64,000 nt of DNA from assembly GCA_949752795.1 (NCBI GenBank), contig OX457075.1, positions 9,158,701 to 9,222,700 on the forward strand. The letters run 5' to 3'. This document shows, piece by piece, positions 35,475 to 45,515 of this stretch (position 1 is the first letter of the stretch; the number at the start of each line of letters is the position of its first letter). The position numbers and the translations under genes are program-made. The DNA is from Hyperoodon ampullatus. Taxonomy: Eukaryota > Chordata > Mammalia > Artiodactyla > Ziphiidae. The notes under the pieces were generated by a model. The model worked only from the letters and a program-made list of their open reading frames with translations, ran no database searches and was not told the DNA's origin.

Positions 35475-36407
35475 CTGTACCTTAAGCAGATCTGAGAACC
35501 TAAATAAGCCCCTAAGGCTCATACCTAAATTAGATTATCAACCTTACCTGGGCAAAGACAGGAATGAAAGTACCTGAGATACCCTGAGAGGCAGTTTGAG
35601 GGACTGTGTAGTTGAGAGAAGTCAAAATAAAAGTTACAGTGACCACAAACTCCAGGCAAGTGTTTCATAGGGTCAAGATATACTCACCCAGTTAATAAGA
35701 AAGGGATAGTGTGGGATGCCTCTCTCCAGAGCCCCTTATTTCCAGCCATCAGGAGAGTTCCATGAAGCCATTTTATTTGTATCACTTGACTAATCTTTGC
35801 AAATAGGTTAAAATCTTTTTTCACATATCATAAAATTGGGTGTGACAGAGGGTAGAACTCTGAATCTGTATTATTTATAGACTAGCAGCAGATCAGTAGA
35901 AGTGTATCATTTTTTTTCCTATTTATCTGCCACCCATTCTTCACTAATATATAGATGGTTTAAATAACAGCACATAGAATCAAAGAACAAGTGGATTGAA
36001 ATGGTTCAGAGAAAGATCTATCGTTCCTCTCTTTACTCAGCTTGTCTGATTAATCTGAAAAGAGACCTGCCCGTGTTTTACTTCTATAGGACTCCATGAT
36101 TTCTTCCAGTTGTCTGCAAACATGAGCAGTGATTGGATTCTGTGAGATGTCATGATGGCCCATTCGCACCTGCTAGGGTCTCAAAGGTCTAGCTTCTATA
36201 GAATAATCCCGCAAAAGCCCCAGGGGAGGTAGTACACATGTTGTTAATGGAAATAGCTGGACCATGGAGAAGTGACATTCCCAAATTGTGGTTAGTTTCC
36301 ATCTATTTTGTTTAAAATTAATGGCTGAACACTCTCAATGCATTCTTGACTTTCTGACCCCCAACTTACTCCTAGATGAACCATTCAGCGGTGTGGTTAA
36401 GCCTGTA

Positions 36408-36670
36408 CAGTTGACCCTTGAACAACACAGGTTTGAACTGTGTGGTTCCACTCATACTTGGATTTTTTTTCAATAAATATACAGTTGGCCCTCTATATTT
36501 GCGAGCTTTGAATTCACGGATTCAACCGACCGTGGATGGGAATTTTCATCCACGGTCGATTGAATTCACAGGTGCAAATTCATGGATACAGCGGGCCAAC
36601 TATGGGACTTGAGCGTTCGTGGATTTTGGTATACCTGGGGGCTCCCGGGACCAATCCCTTGTGGATATAG
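36408..36670 (+). mobile_element. Tigger/MER2-type DNA transposon with palindromic core (unit B)
   Basis: Counterpart of 21,590-21,850. Terminal 'cagttggccc' and 'gggccaact' and the hairpin arms 'accgtggatg'/'catccacggt' are kept. The last bases differ slightly ('caactatggg' versus 'caactgtgag'). Confidence 0.7.
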
Positions 36671-36969
36671 AGAAACGAACGTATTTGCAATGAGCAGTGA
36701 TTTTTACTGGGGAGATGATTTTAATATTAAAAATATCACTGTTGCGCTAAAGGAAAGTTAAAACTAAAACAACATTGACAAATGCAATGTCAACCTTGTG
36801 GCAGCTGGTGGGTATTAGGTAATTAATGTGGTCATTGTCTCCCAAATTAAAAGCTAAAGAAAGGGAAGGGAAATACATCCAAAATCTAGAGTAAATTGGT
36901 AAAAGTAAACATGATACACTTGATTCTGACCACTTACCTGTTTCCCCCAATCTCTCCCCCGCCTTCCCC

Positions 36970-37340
36970 CACAAACAATGTGGTTGCTTCTAATTTCTGA
37001 ACTACAAATTCCAGTTTCTAAACTACAAATAATTCAAGCCTCTTCCGGTTACCAACCCAAATCCCTACCCCGTCCTCAAGGCCTCACCCAAAGCCACTTT
37101 TTCTAGGAATCCTGTCGCTCCTAATTCTCTTTCTCTGTGTCCTGTGTTGTACACATTTGCCTTTGAATTCGGTTACCTCTTATTCATTAGAATTTCCAAA
37201 TCCTTTCTTTACATTTCACACGTTCTAGTCCTGTCTCCCCTGTTAGACTGCATGCTTCTTGGGGGCAAGCACCATATCTTATATTTCCTCTGTATGTCAC
37301 AAAGAACCTAGCACAGGTGGAAAGATTATAGGTGATTTTT
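36970..37340 (+). repeat. L2 LINE 3' fragment (unit B copy)
   Basis: Counterpart of 22,150-22,520 with the same L2 tail words. Noncoding. Confidence 0.65.
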
Positions 37341-37854
37341 GGTTCATGATCCAATTTCTTGCATAGCTCATGTCTCTTGATTAGACTACCTGAGCATTCA
37401 CCTTCTGGGGCTTGAAATACCTTTTTCAAATCATTCAGAACAGAGAGATGTTTGATGTATGATGGGATACTCGGTTTGTTTTTGTTTCTGGTTTATAGGT
37501 CCATGTGATTTTAGGCAATTTATTTTTCTTGCTGCTATTCCAGCTCTTACCTGTCTCAGCTCCTACAGCCAGAAGTAATGTTACATCATTGATCTGACTT
37601 GGATTGAATCTTCTGTGTGTCGGAAATAGCTATCTACCCCTAGAATACTTTTAATCAGGTTTAATACATGTAACAAATCCTAAGAACATCATGTAGATTG
37701 GGGATAATTCTAATTTTAATTGCATGTGTAAAAGTGGGCTTGGCATTGAGTGTGGTGGGAGAAGCATGTAAAACCTCAGCGTAAAGATGATCACACAGTT
37801 AACCTTTGGTCTCTTGCTGGTTTCTGCTTCGCTCAATCAAGATTAAGTGTATTG

Positions 37855-38070
37855 GGCTTCCCTGGTGGCGCAGTGGTTGAGGGTCCACCTGCTGATGCAG
37901 GGGACACTGGTCCGTGCCCCGGTCCGGGAGGATCCCACATGCCACGGAGTGGCTGGGCCTGTGAGCCATGGCCGCTGATCCTGCGCATATGGAGCCTGTG
38001 TTCCGCAACGGGAGAGGCCACAGCAGTGAGAGGCCCATGTACAGCAAAAAAAAAAAAAAAAAAAAAAAAA
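37855..38070 (+). mobile_element. CHR-type SINE 3, right boundary of the tandem duplication
   Basis: Full-length sense CHR SINE with a pure poly(A) tail. The target-site duplication is 'gattaagtgtattg' (37,841-37,854) and a one-mismatch copy at 38,071-38,084, so this is an ordinary insertion. Diagnostic bases 'gagggtccacctgctgatgc' are shared with the hybrid SINE. Sequence to its right is single copy. Confidence 0.95.
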
Positions 38071-38420
38071 GATTAAGTTTATTGACATAATTGGAAAGCT
38101 CTTTCCCCCCCAGTCTTTAAAGAGAACAAACACACATTGCGGGCATTCTGCTTCAATTAGGCACTCATTCTTTTCTGCTACCATGAATTGCCTTTGCCAT
38201 GGAAATCTTTTTCTTTCTATGAAAATGTCTCATGGTCTAGTCATGTATTAGTTGTTTTTTTTCCCTCTTTCTTTACACAGTAAAGTATAAATATAAATTT
38301 AAAAATGTTAGATAGTACTTCCAAACATATACTGAAAAATAAGTTTTCTTTTCCATCTTATTCCCTCCTAATTCTCGCTACCCTGAGGAAACGCCTTTCA
38401 AGTTTTTAAGCTATTCTTTT

Positions 38421-38751
38421 TAAAAATTTTTTAAAATAAATTTATTTATTTTTCTTTTAGGCTGCATTGGGTCTTTGTTGCTGCGTGTAGGCTTTCTCTA
38501 GTTGTGGCGTGTGGGGGCTACTCTTCCTTGCAGGCTTCTCATTGCGGTGGCTTCTCTTGTCGCAGAGCACGGGCTCTAGGGTCGTGGGCTTAGTAGTTGT
38601 GGCTCACGGGCTCTAAAGCGCAGGCTCAGTACTTGTGGTGCATGGGCTTAGTTGCTCTGCGGCATGTGGGAGCTTCCCAGACCAGGGCTCGAACCCGTGT
38701 CTTCTGCATTAGCAGGTGGATTCTTAACCACTGTGCCACCAGGGAAGCCCC
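38421..38751 (-). mobile_element. long CHR-related SINE, antisense
   Basis: Begins A/T-rich and 'ggctgcattgggtctttgtt' and ends at the tRNA-like head 'ccaccagggaagcccc'. The target-site duplication 'ctattctttt' is at 38,411-38,420 and 38,752-38,761. It is longer than the standard CHR copies, so another subfamily of the same tRNA-derived clan. Confidence 0.85.
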
Positions 38752-38761
38752 CTATTCTTTT

Positions 38762-39289
38762 ATATTTGCTTCTGTATTTGCAAATACTGCTTCTATACTA
38801 TTCTTTCTTGAATTTTTTAAAGCTGTATATATTCTCCATTGAATGCCTAGCAGGAAGCATGAAAAGCTAGTTCTCTTAAACACTTAACACACCCACTCAC
38901 ATACAGAATGATATGCACATACAATGCAATCACATTCACTCATAAACTATTCTCTCTATATAGTTATTCTCTTCTTCCAATATACTTACGTCACATTTTT
39001 CTTGTGAGATCAGTATTATATGTTTATATTACTAAGACTAGGAAACATTCACAGCTGAACAGTGTTGTACATCCCAATCACATTTTCTTTCTTGGAGAGT
39101 AAGTCCTTCTTGAGATCCCCTCATTATCACAATTTAATTTGTCTGAGTTCTCTCTGTATCAATTACAAATTTATCCCTACAGTCTCTAACAGATTTGACG
39201 ATGTCCCCTGAATATATTCAAATATATTAGGTATTTTATCTGTTTTGTTTTCTTACTGGAGTTATTACTTCTGGAACCCACAGATTTTC
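38762..39289. other. unassigned DNA, no gene seen
   Basis: AT-rich stretch between a SINE and an L1. No gene or named repeat is recognised. Confidence 0.5.
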
Positions 39290-39725
39290 TCCACTTTTTA
39301 AAAATTGAGATATAGTTGATTTACAATATGATACTAGTTTTAGGTGTACAGCATGGTGATTCAAAAGAGGTGATAGTCCATTTAACGTTATGTATACACT
39401 ATTGACTATATTCCCTGTGTTGAACATAAATATATCCTTATAATTTATTTTATACCTGCTAGTTTGTACCTCTTACTCCCGTACCCCTACCTTGCCCCTC
39501 CCCTCTTCCCTCTCCCCACTGCTAACCACAGGTTTGTTTTGTGTATCTGTACGTCTGTTTCTATTTTGCTATATTCATTCATTTTACTTTTTAGATTCCA
39601 CGTGTAAGTGATAACGTACAGAATTTCTCTCTCTGTCTGACTTACTTGACTTAACATAATACCCTCCAGGTCCACTCATGTTGCAAATGGCAAAATTTCA
39701 TTAGTTTTTATGGCTGAGTAACATT

Positions 39726-39764
<39 letters not shown>

Positions 39765-41145
39765 ATATATGCACACATATATATTACATCTTCTTTATCC
39801 ATTCATCTGCAGATGGACACTTAGGTTGCTTCCGTGTCTTGGCTATTGTAAATAATGTTGCTGTGAACATCGGGGTGCATGTATCTTTTCCAGTTAGCGT
39901 TTTTGTTTTATTTGGATATATACCCTGTGGTGGAATTGCTCAATCATATGGTAGTTCTATTTTTAGTTTTTTGAGGAACCTCCATACTGGTTTCCATAGT
40001 GGTTTTACCAATTTACATTCCCACCAATGGAGTACAAAAGTTCCCTTTTCTCCACATTCTCACCAACATTTGTTATTTGTGTTCTTTTTGATGGTAATCA
40101 TTCTGAGAGGTATGAGGTGATATCTCATTGTGGTTTTGATTTGCATTTCTCTGATGATTAGCAGTGTTGAGCATCTTTTTATGTATCTTCTATGGAAAAA
40201 TGTCCAATCAGGTCTTCTGCCCATGTTTTAATCAGGTTGTTGTTTTTTTTAATTGAATTGTAGGAGTTGTTTATATATTTTGATATTAACCCCTTGTCAG
40301 TCATACATTTGTAAATATTTTCTCTCATTCAGTGGGCAGTCTTTTTCTTTTGTTGATGATTTCCTTTGCTGTGCAAAAACTCTTAAGTTTAATTAGGTCC
40401 CATTTGCTTGTTTTTGCTTTTGTTTCCTTTGCCTTAGAGACAGATCCCAAAAAATATTGCTAATGGTTTATGTCAAAGAGTGTTCTGCCTATTTTTCTTC
40501 TAAGAGTTTTATGGTCTCCTTGTCTTGCATTTAGGGTTTTAATCCACTTTGAATTTATTTTTGTATATGGTGTTAGAGAATGTTTAATTTCACTCTTTTC
40601 CATGTAGCTGCCCAGTTTTCCCAGTACCACTTACTGAAGAGACTCTTTTCTCCATTGTATATTCTTGCCTCTGTTGTTGTAGATTAATTGACCATAAGTA
40701 CATGGGTTTATTTCTGGGCTCTCTAGTCTGTTCCATTGATTTATGTGTCTGTTTTTGTGCCAGTACCATACCGTTTTGATTACTGTAGCTTTTTAGTATA
40801 GCCTGAAGTCAGGGAGCATGATGCCTCCAGCTCTGTTCTTCTTTGTCAAGATTGCCTTGGCATTTCAGGGTCTTTTGTGCTTCCATTACAAATTTTAGAA
40901 TTATTTGTTCTAGTTCTGTGAAAAATGCCATTGGTATTTTGACAGAGATTGCAGTGAATCTGTAGATTTCCTTGGGTAGTATGGTCATTTTAACAATATT
41001 GATTCTTCCAATCCAAGAACACAGTGTATCTTTCCATCTGTTTGTATCATCTTCAGTTTCTTTCATCAGTGTCTTACAGTTTTCCGAGTTCAGGTCTTTG
41101 CCTCCTTAGGTAGGTTTATTCCTAGGTATTTTATTCTTTGTGATG
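39290..41145 (-). mobile_element. 5'-truncated L1 (1.85 kb), antisense, older
   Basis: 3' UTR and the C-terminal third of ORF2 on the minus strand. Remnants include '[14 protein letters not shown]' within 40,809-41,066. It is more diverged from the L1 at 25.7 kb in its 3' UTR, so an older subfamily. A (TG)n microsatellite at 39,729-39,757 has grown inside it. No intact frame. Confidence 0.85.
39729..39757 (+). repeat. (TG)n microsatellite
   Basis: About 14 uninterrupted TG units inside the L1, followed by a TA-rich stretch. A likely length-variable site. Confidence 0.95.
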
Positions 41146-41346
41146 TGTCTGAAGCACAGCAGTAATCCTAGAAGTTTCATCATCCTGGGAATCTCTTTCA
41201 CTTCTGTTTTGTTTTCTAGATTCCAGATTTTTCTCTTTCTAGTTTTCTCTCTTGTTTTCAATGTGTATATCTCCCTGGATTTCCCTAAGAATGGAAAATT
41301 TTGAGACATTTTCTGTCTGAAAATGTCTTTTTCTATCCTCTAATTT

Positions 41347-41370
41347 ATTTATTAAAATTTTTTTATTGAA
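41347..41370 (-). mobile_element. 24-bp L1-type micro-insertion
   Basis: A 24-bp A/T-rich insert, 'ttttattgaa' at its right end, lies between perfect 13-bp direct repeats 'tatcctctaattt' (41,334-41,346 and 41,371-41,383). On the minus strand it reads as a few bases of L1 3' end plus an A-rich tail. This fits target-primed reverse transcription that stopped almost at once. Confidence 0.7.
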
Positions 41371-41383
41371 TATCCTCTAATTT

Positions 41384-42116
41384 GTTGATAGCTTAGCTAG
41401 GTATAAAATTCCAGGTTATATATCATTTCCCTTATGATAGAGAAGTCCAGTGAATTCCTTTGTGATGTCCTTTTGTCTTTTTTGACTCTGGGAACATCTA
41501 AGAACTTCTGTTTCAGGTGTTGTGAAATTTCAAAGTAATATGTCTAATTGTGGATCTTTTCTTTTATACAGTATGTCACAAGTCTTCTCAATTTATTTCA
41601 CGGTCTGCAATCTGAGTTGTGTTTTTTCTCTTTTGTTCCTTTGGCAGTTCTTTTTTAATGTTTTATCTGCTTTCTCTGGAATTGCTAGTCTTTAAATTCT
41701 AATTTCCAAGTTTAATTCCTTAATGTATCTCTAATTTCTTGTCTAATTTCATATGTTTCGTTTGAGATTTGATGTTTTCTTAACCATTAGGTTGAAACTA
41801 CAAATATTTCTATGGAATTATTTTAATTTTGGTGTCATATTTTTCATTCTCAGAACTCGTTTGTTCTCTGATTTTTTTAATAGAATCTTTTTCATGTTTC
41901 ATAGTTTCATTTCTTATTCCTCTATAAAGATTAGTCAAAAATTTTAAAGTTTCCTTTTTCCTTTTAGTTTTAGTCTTGATTTTCTCCTCTATAGATTGTC
42001 TTTTCTTATTGTTCTATACTCTCTTTCACTTTTCATGTTCCTCTTTTGGTATCTTGAGGCTTTCATCAAATGTCTGGTCATCAATGATTTTCTGTTCATG
42101 TTTTAAAATGAGGCAG
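41384..42116 (-). repeat. possible old LINE (L1M/HAL1-like) remnant, antisense
   Basis: T-rich, pyrimidine-biased sequence with 'tcatatttttcattctcaga' and 'tttcatttcttattcctc'. It resembles the reverse strand of an old L1 or HAL1 ORF region. No coding frame survives, and a masker run would be needed to name it. Confidence 0.3.
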
Positions 42117-42165
42117 GCACACACACACACACACAAACATACACACAAACAAACACACAAAACCC
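42117..42165 (+). repeat. (CA)n / (CAAA)n microsatellite
   Basis: A pure CA run followed by CAAA-type repeats. Confidence 0.9.
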
Positions 42166-42599
42166 TACTCAAAAGCTCTCTGAATGGGCAGGGCTTGTCA
42201 ACTGATAAGCTTCATGACTGGGTAATCAGGTTGCCCCTGCCTGTCTTGTTTGAGAGCCTCCAACTGTCAGTATCCAGTGCTCCTTTCTCTCAGCCTTGTC
42301 CATTTCCCCAGCAAGGAATCCACCAATTTCCTCCCTGGGTGATATAAGTATTGTAGGAGGGGAGTGGGAGAGGTATATGGCTGTCTCACTATTCAGTATA
42401 GTCACTGTCATTCTCACTGTTCTAAGCGTGGTACACACTCCTTTCAGTAGCTGTACGTGAACTCTTTTCTTTAAAGCTTGTTTGTTTCAGCTTCTTCAAA
42501 GTTAAAAGCAACCTCTGTGTGGTGTACACAAGGCAGCCAACTGGTGTGATGGGGAAGGTATCCAGGAGTCAACCTGAAATTGTTAAATCCTGTTTTAGG

Positions 42600-42740
42600 G
42601 GTTGTTTAAAGCCAATCCTGCTTGCTGATTACTCTGCATCCCCACTTTTACTCTTCATTCACTGTGTATCACTACCCTTAGAACAGTACTTGATACATAT
42701 TAAGCATTCACTAAATATTTGTTGAATTAATGAAATAAAT
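42600..42740 (+). repeat. L2 LINE 3' end
   Basis: Ends with 'acagtacttgatacatatta', 'agcattcactaaatatttgt' and 'tgaattaatgaaataaatg', the terminal sequence of L2. Old and noncoding. Confidence 0.75.
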
Positions 42741-43494
42741 GACTTTTAAAATGCTCAGCAATCAGAGGCAACAGTTACAATGTGTTATTGTAGACTCCTA
42801 CTTGATAGGTCCAGAGTTCAGCTTCTCAGATAGACTACTTCAATTACCACTCCTCTACCCAGAGTAATTTCTCCTTACTGCTGTTTGATCATTTCTTGTT
42901 CTTCCTGTCTTTTGGGGGTTTATAGCCTATTTATTCTTTTGCTGTCATTTTTGTAGGCATTGGAGATAGGAGAGATGCAGAGTAATATGTATTTAATCTG
43001 CCACATAGATACATAGATTTTCTGCTCTAATTCTGTCATAATTATGTATATATTTAAATATTTCAAGCATCGGTAAAGTATAGAAAATAACATACGGATC
43101 CACATCTTTGAAAAGTCTTATCATAGTCATCTTTGCTTTGGATTTCTCTCTTTCTCTCCCTCTTTTATTTATAAAGAACCAAACTATCACACAGATGTAT
43201 AGTTAAAGTCTCTTAACATTCTTCAATTTCAGTCTTTTCCCTCACTCCTCAGAGGCAGATACTCTAAACGCACTTGGTATAACTTATTCCCGTCCATGTT
43301 TATATCTTAATGTCCATGTATATACCCTTAAGTAATTTGTGATTTTATTTTGCTTGTTTGAAAGTCTGTGTAAGTAGTGTCATGCTGTATTTATTGTTCC
43401 ATAATTTTTTTTCACTGAACATATTTTAGTGATGTATACATGTTGATGCACTCATTTTAACAGCTGTAAGGCATTCTGTGGGTATATTCTATAT
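42741..43494. other. unassigned DNA, no gene seen
   Basis: Single-copy-like, AT-rich. No gene or confidently named repeat recognised. Confidence 0.5.
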
Positions 43495-44656
43495 TCTTTA
43501 TTTATTTATTAAAAAATTTTTTTTGATGTGGACCATTTTTTGTGTTGGAGTATAATTGTTTTACAATGTTGCGCTAGTTTCTGCTGTACAATGAAGCGAA
43601 TCAGCTATACGTCTACATACATACCCTCCCTCTTGAACCTCCCTCCCATGCTCCCCATCCCACCCATCTAGGTCATCACAGAGCACCGAGCTGAGCTCCC
43701 TGTGCTATACCACAGGTTCCCACTAGATATCTGTTTTACATATTGTAGTGTATTTATGTGAAAACTAATTCATACCACCCTCCCCTTCCTGCCCTGTGTC
43801 CACATGTCTGTTCTCTACATCTGTGTCTCTATTCTTGCCCTGGAAATAGGTTAATCTGTATTATTTTTCTAGATTCAACATATATGCGTTAATATACGAT
43901 ATTTGTTTCCCTGACTTACTTCACTTTGTATGACAGACTCTACATCCATCCACATCTCTACAAATGACCCAATTTATTTTTTTATGGTTGAGTAATATTT
44001 CATTGTATATATGTACCGCATCTTCTTTATCCATTCATCTGTTGATGATCATTTAGGTTGTTTCCATTACTTGGTTATTGTAAATAGTGCTGCAATGAAC
44101 GTTGGGGTAATGTGTCTTTTTGCATTATGGTTTTCTCTGGGTATATGCCTAGTAGTGGGATTGCTGGGTCATATGGTAGTTCTAGTTTTAGTTTTTTAAG
44201 GAACCTCCATACTGTTCTCCATAGTGGCTGTATTAATTTACATTCCCACCAAGAGTGCAAGAGGGTTCCCTTTTCTCCACACCCTCTCCAGCATTTATTT
44301 TTTGTAGATTTTTTGATGATGGCTATTCTGACCAGTGTGAGGTGATAGCTCATTATAGTTTTGATTTGCATTTCTCTAATAATTAGTGATGTTGAGCATC
44401 TTTTCATGTGCCTCTTGGCCATCTGTATATATTCTTTGGAGAAATGTCTATTTAGATCTTCCACCCATTTTTTGATTGGGTTGTTTGGTTTTTTTTGATA
44501 TTGAGCTTCATGAGCTGTTTGTATATTTTGCAGATTAATCCTTTGTCCATTACTTTGTTTACAAATATTTTCTCCCATTCAGAGAGTTGTCTTTTTGTCT
44601 TGTTTATGGTTTCCTTTGCTGTACAAAAGCCTTTAAGTTTAATTAGGTCTCATTTG

Positions 44657-44969
44657 GGTTTTTTTAGTCTTTTAATGTATTAATTAATTTATTTTTGGCT
44701 GCATTGGGTCTTCATTGCATTGAGCAGGCTTCTCAATGTGGTGGCCTCTCTTTGTTGTGGAGCATGGGCTCTAGGTGTGTGGGCTTCAGTTGTTGTGGCA
44801 CGTAGACTCAGTAGTTGTTGTTCATGTGTTCTAGAGTGCAGGCTCAGTAGTTGTGGCTCACAGGCTTAGTTGCTCCATGGCATGTGGGATCTTCCCAGAC
44901 CAGGGCTCAAACCCATGTCTCCTGCATTGGCAGGCGGATTCTTAACCACTGAGGCACCAGGGAAGTCTC
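44657..44969 (-). mobile_element. long CHR-related SINE inside L1, antisense
   Basis: Begins T-rich, then 'ttggctgcattgggtcttc', and ends 'gcaccagggaagtct'. A perfect target-site duplication 'aggtctcatttg' is at 44,645-44,656 and 44,970-44,981. It inserted after the host L1 had landed. Confidence 0.93.
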
Positions 44970-45477
44970 AGGTCTCATTTGTTTATTTTTGTTTTTATTT
45001 TCATTTCTCTAGGAGGTGGGTCAAGAAAGATCTTGCTGTAATTTATGTCAAAGAGTATTCTCCCTATGTTTTATAGTGTCCAGTCTTACATTTAGGTCTT
45101 CAATACAGTTTGAGTTTATTTTTGTGTATGGGGTTACGTGTTCTAATTTCATTCTTCTATATGTAGCTGTCCAGTTTTCCCAGCACCACTTATTGAAGAG
45201 GCTGTCTTTTTTCCATTGTATATTCTTGCCTCCTTTGTCATAGATTAGGTGACCATAGGTGCGTGGGTTTATCTCTGGGCTTTCTATCCTGTACCATTGA
45301 TCTATATTTCTGTTTTTGTGCCAGTACCATATTGTCTTGATTACTATAACTTTGTATTATAATCTGAGGTCAGGGAGTCTGATTCCTGCAGGTCCATTTT
45401 TTTTCCCTGAAGACTGCTTTGGCTATTCAGGGTCTTTTGTGTCTCCATACAAATGTTAAGATTTTTTGTTCTAGTTC

Positions 45478-45480
<3 letters not shown>

Positions 45481-45512
<32 letters not shown>
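45481..45512 (+). repeat. (A)32 homopolymer within L1 ORF2
   Basis: Thirty-two consecutive A residues lie where related L1 copies in this window have 'gtgaaaaatgcc'. No flanking duplication is seen. It looks like slippage growth of a five-A run, not a retroposon tail. The length could also be assembly-sensitive. Confidence 0.9.

Positions 45513-45515
<3 letters not shown>

Larger units (their letters stand above)
23247..37854 (+). repeat. tandem segmental duplication, unit B
   Basis: The second copy of unit A. It is 14.6 kb long because of the 5.84-kb segment at 23,720-29,559. Outside that segment the order and orientation of all internal repeats match unit A. The right end coincides exactly with the head of SINE3, which has a proper target-site duplication, so SINE3 is an original boundary element. 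Confidence 0.96.

Noticed and set aside
14263..37854. False duplication from unmerged haplotypes
   Set aside because: Divergence of a few percent over long stretches and the hybrid SINE junction are not expected from two alleles placed side by side. Read-depth data would still be the final test.
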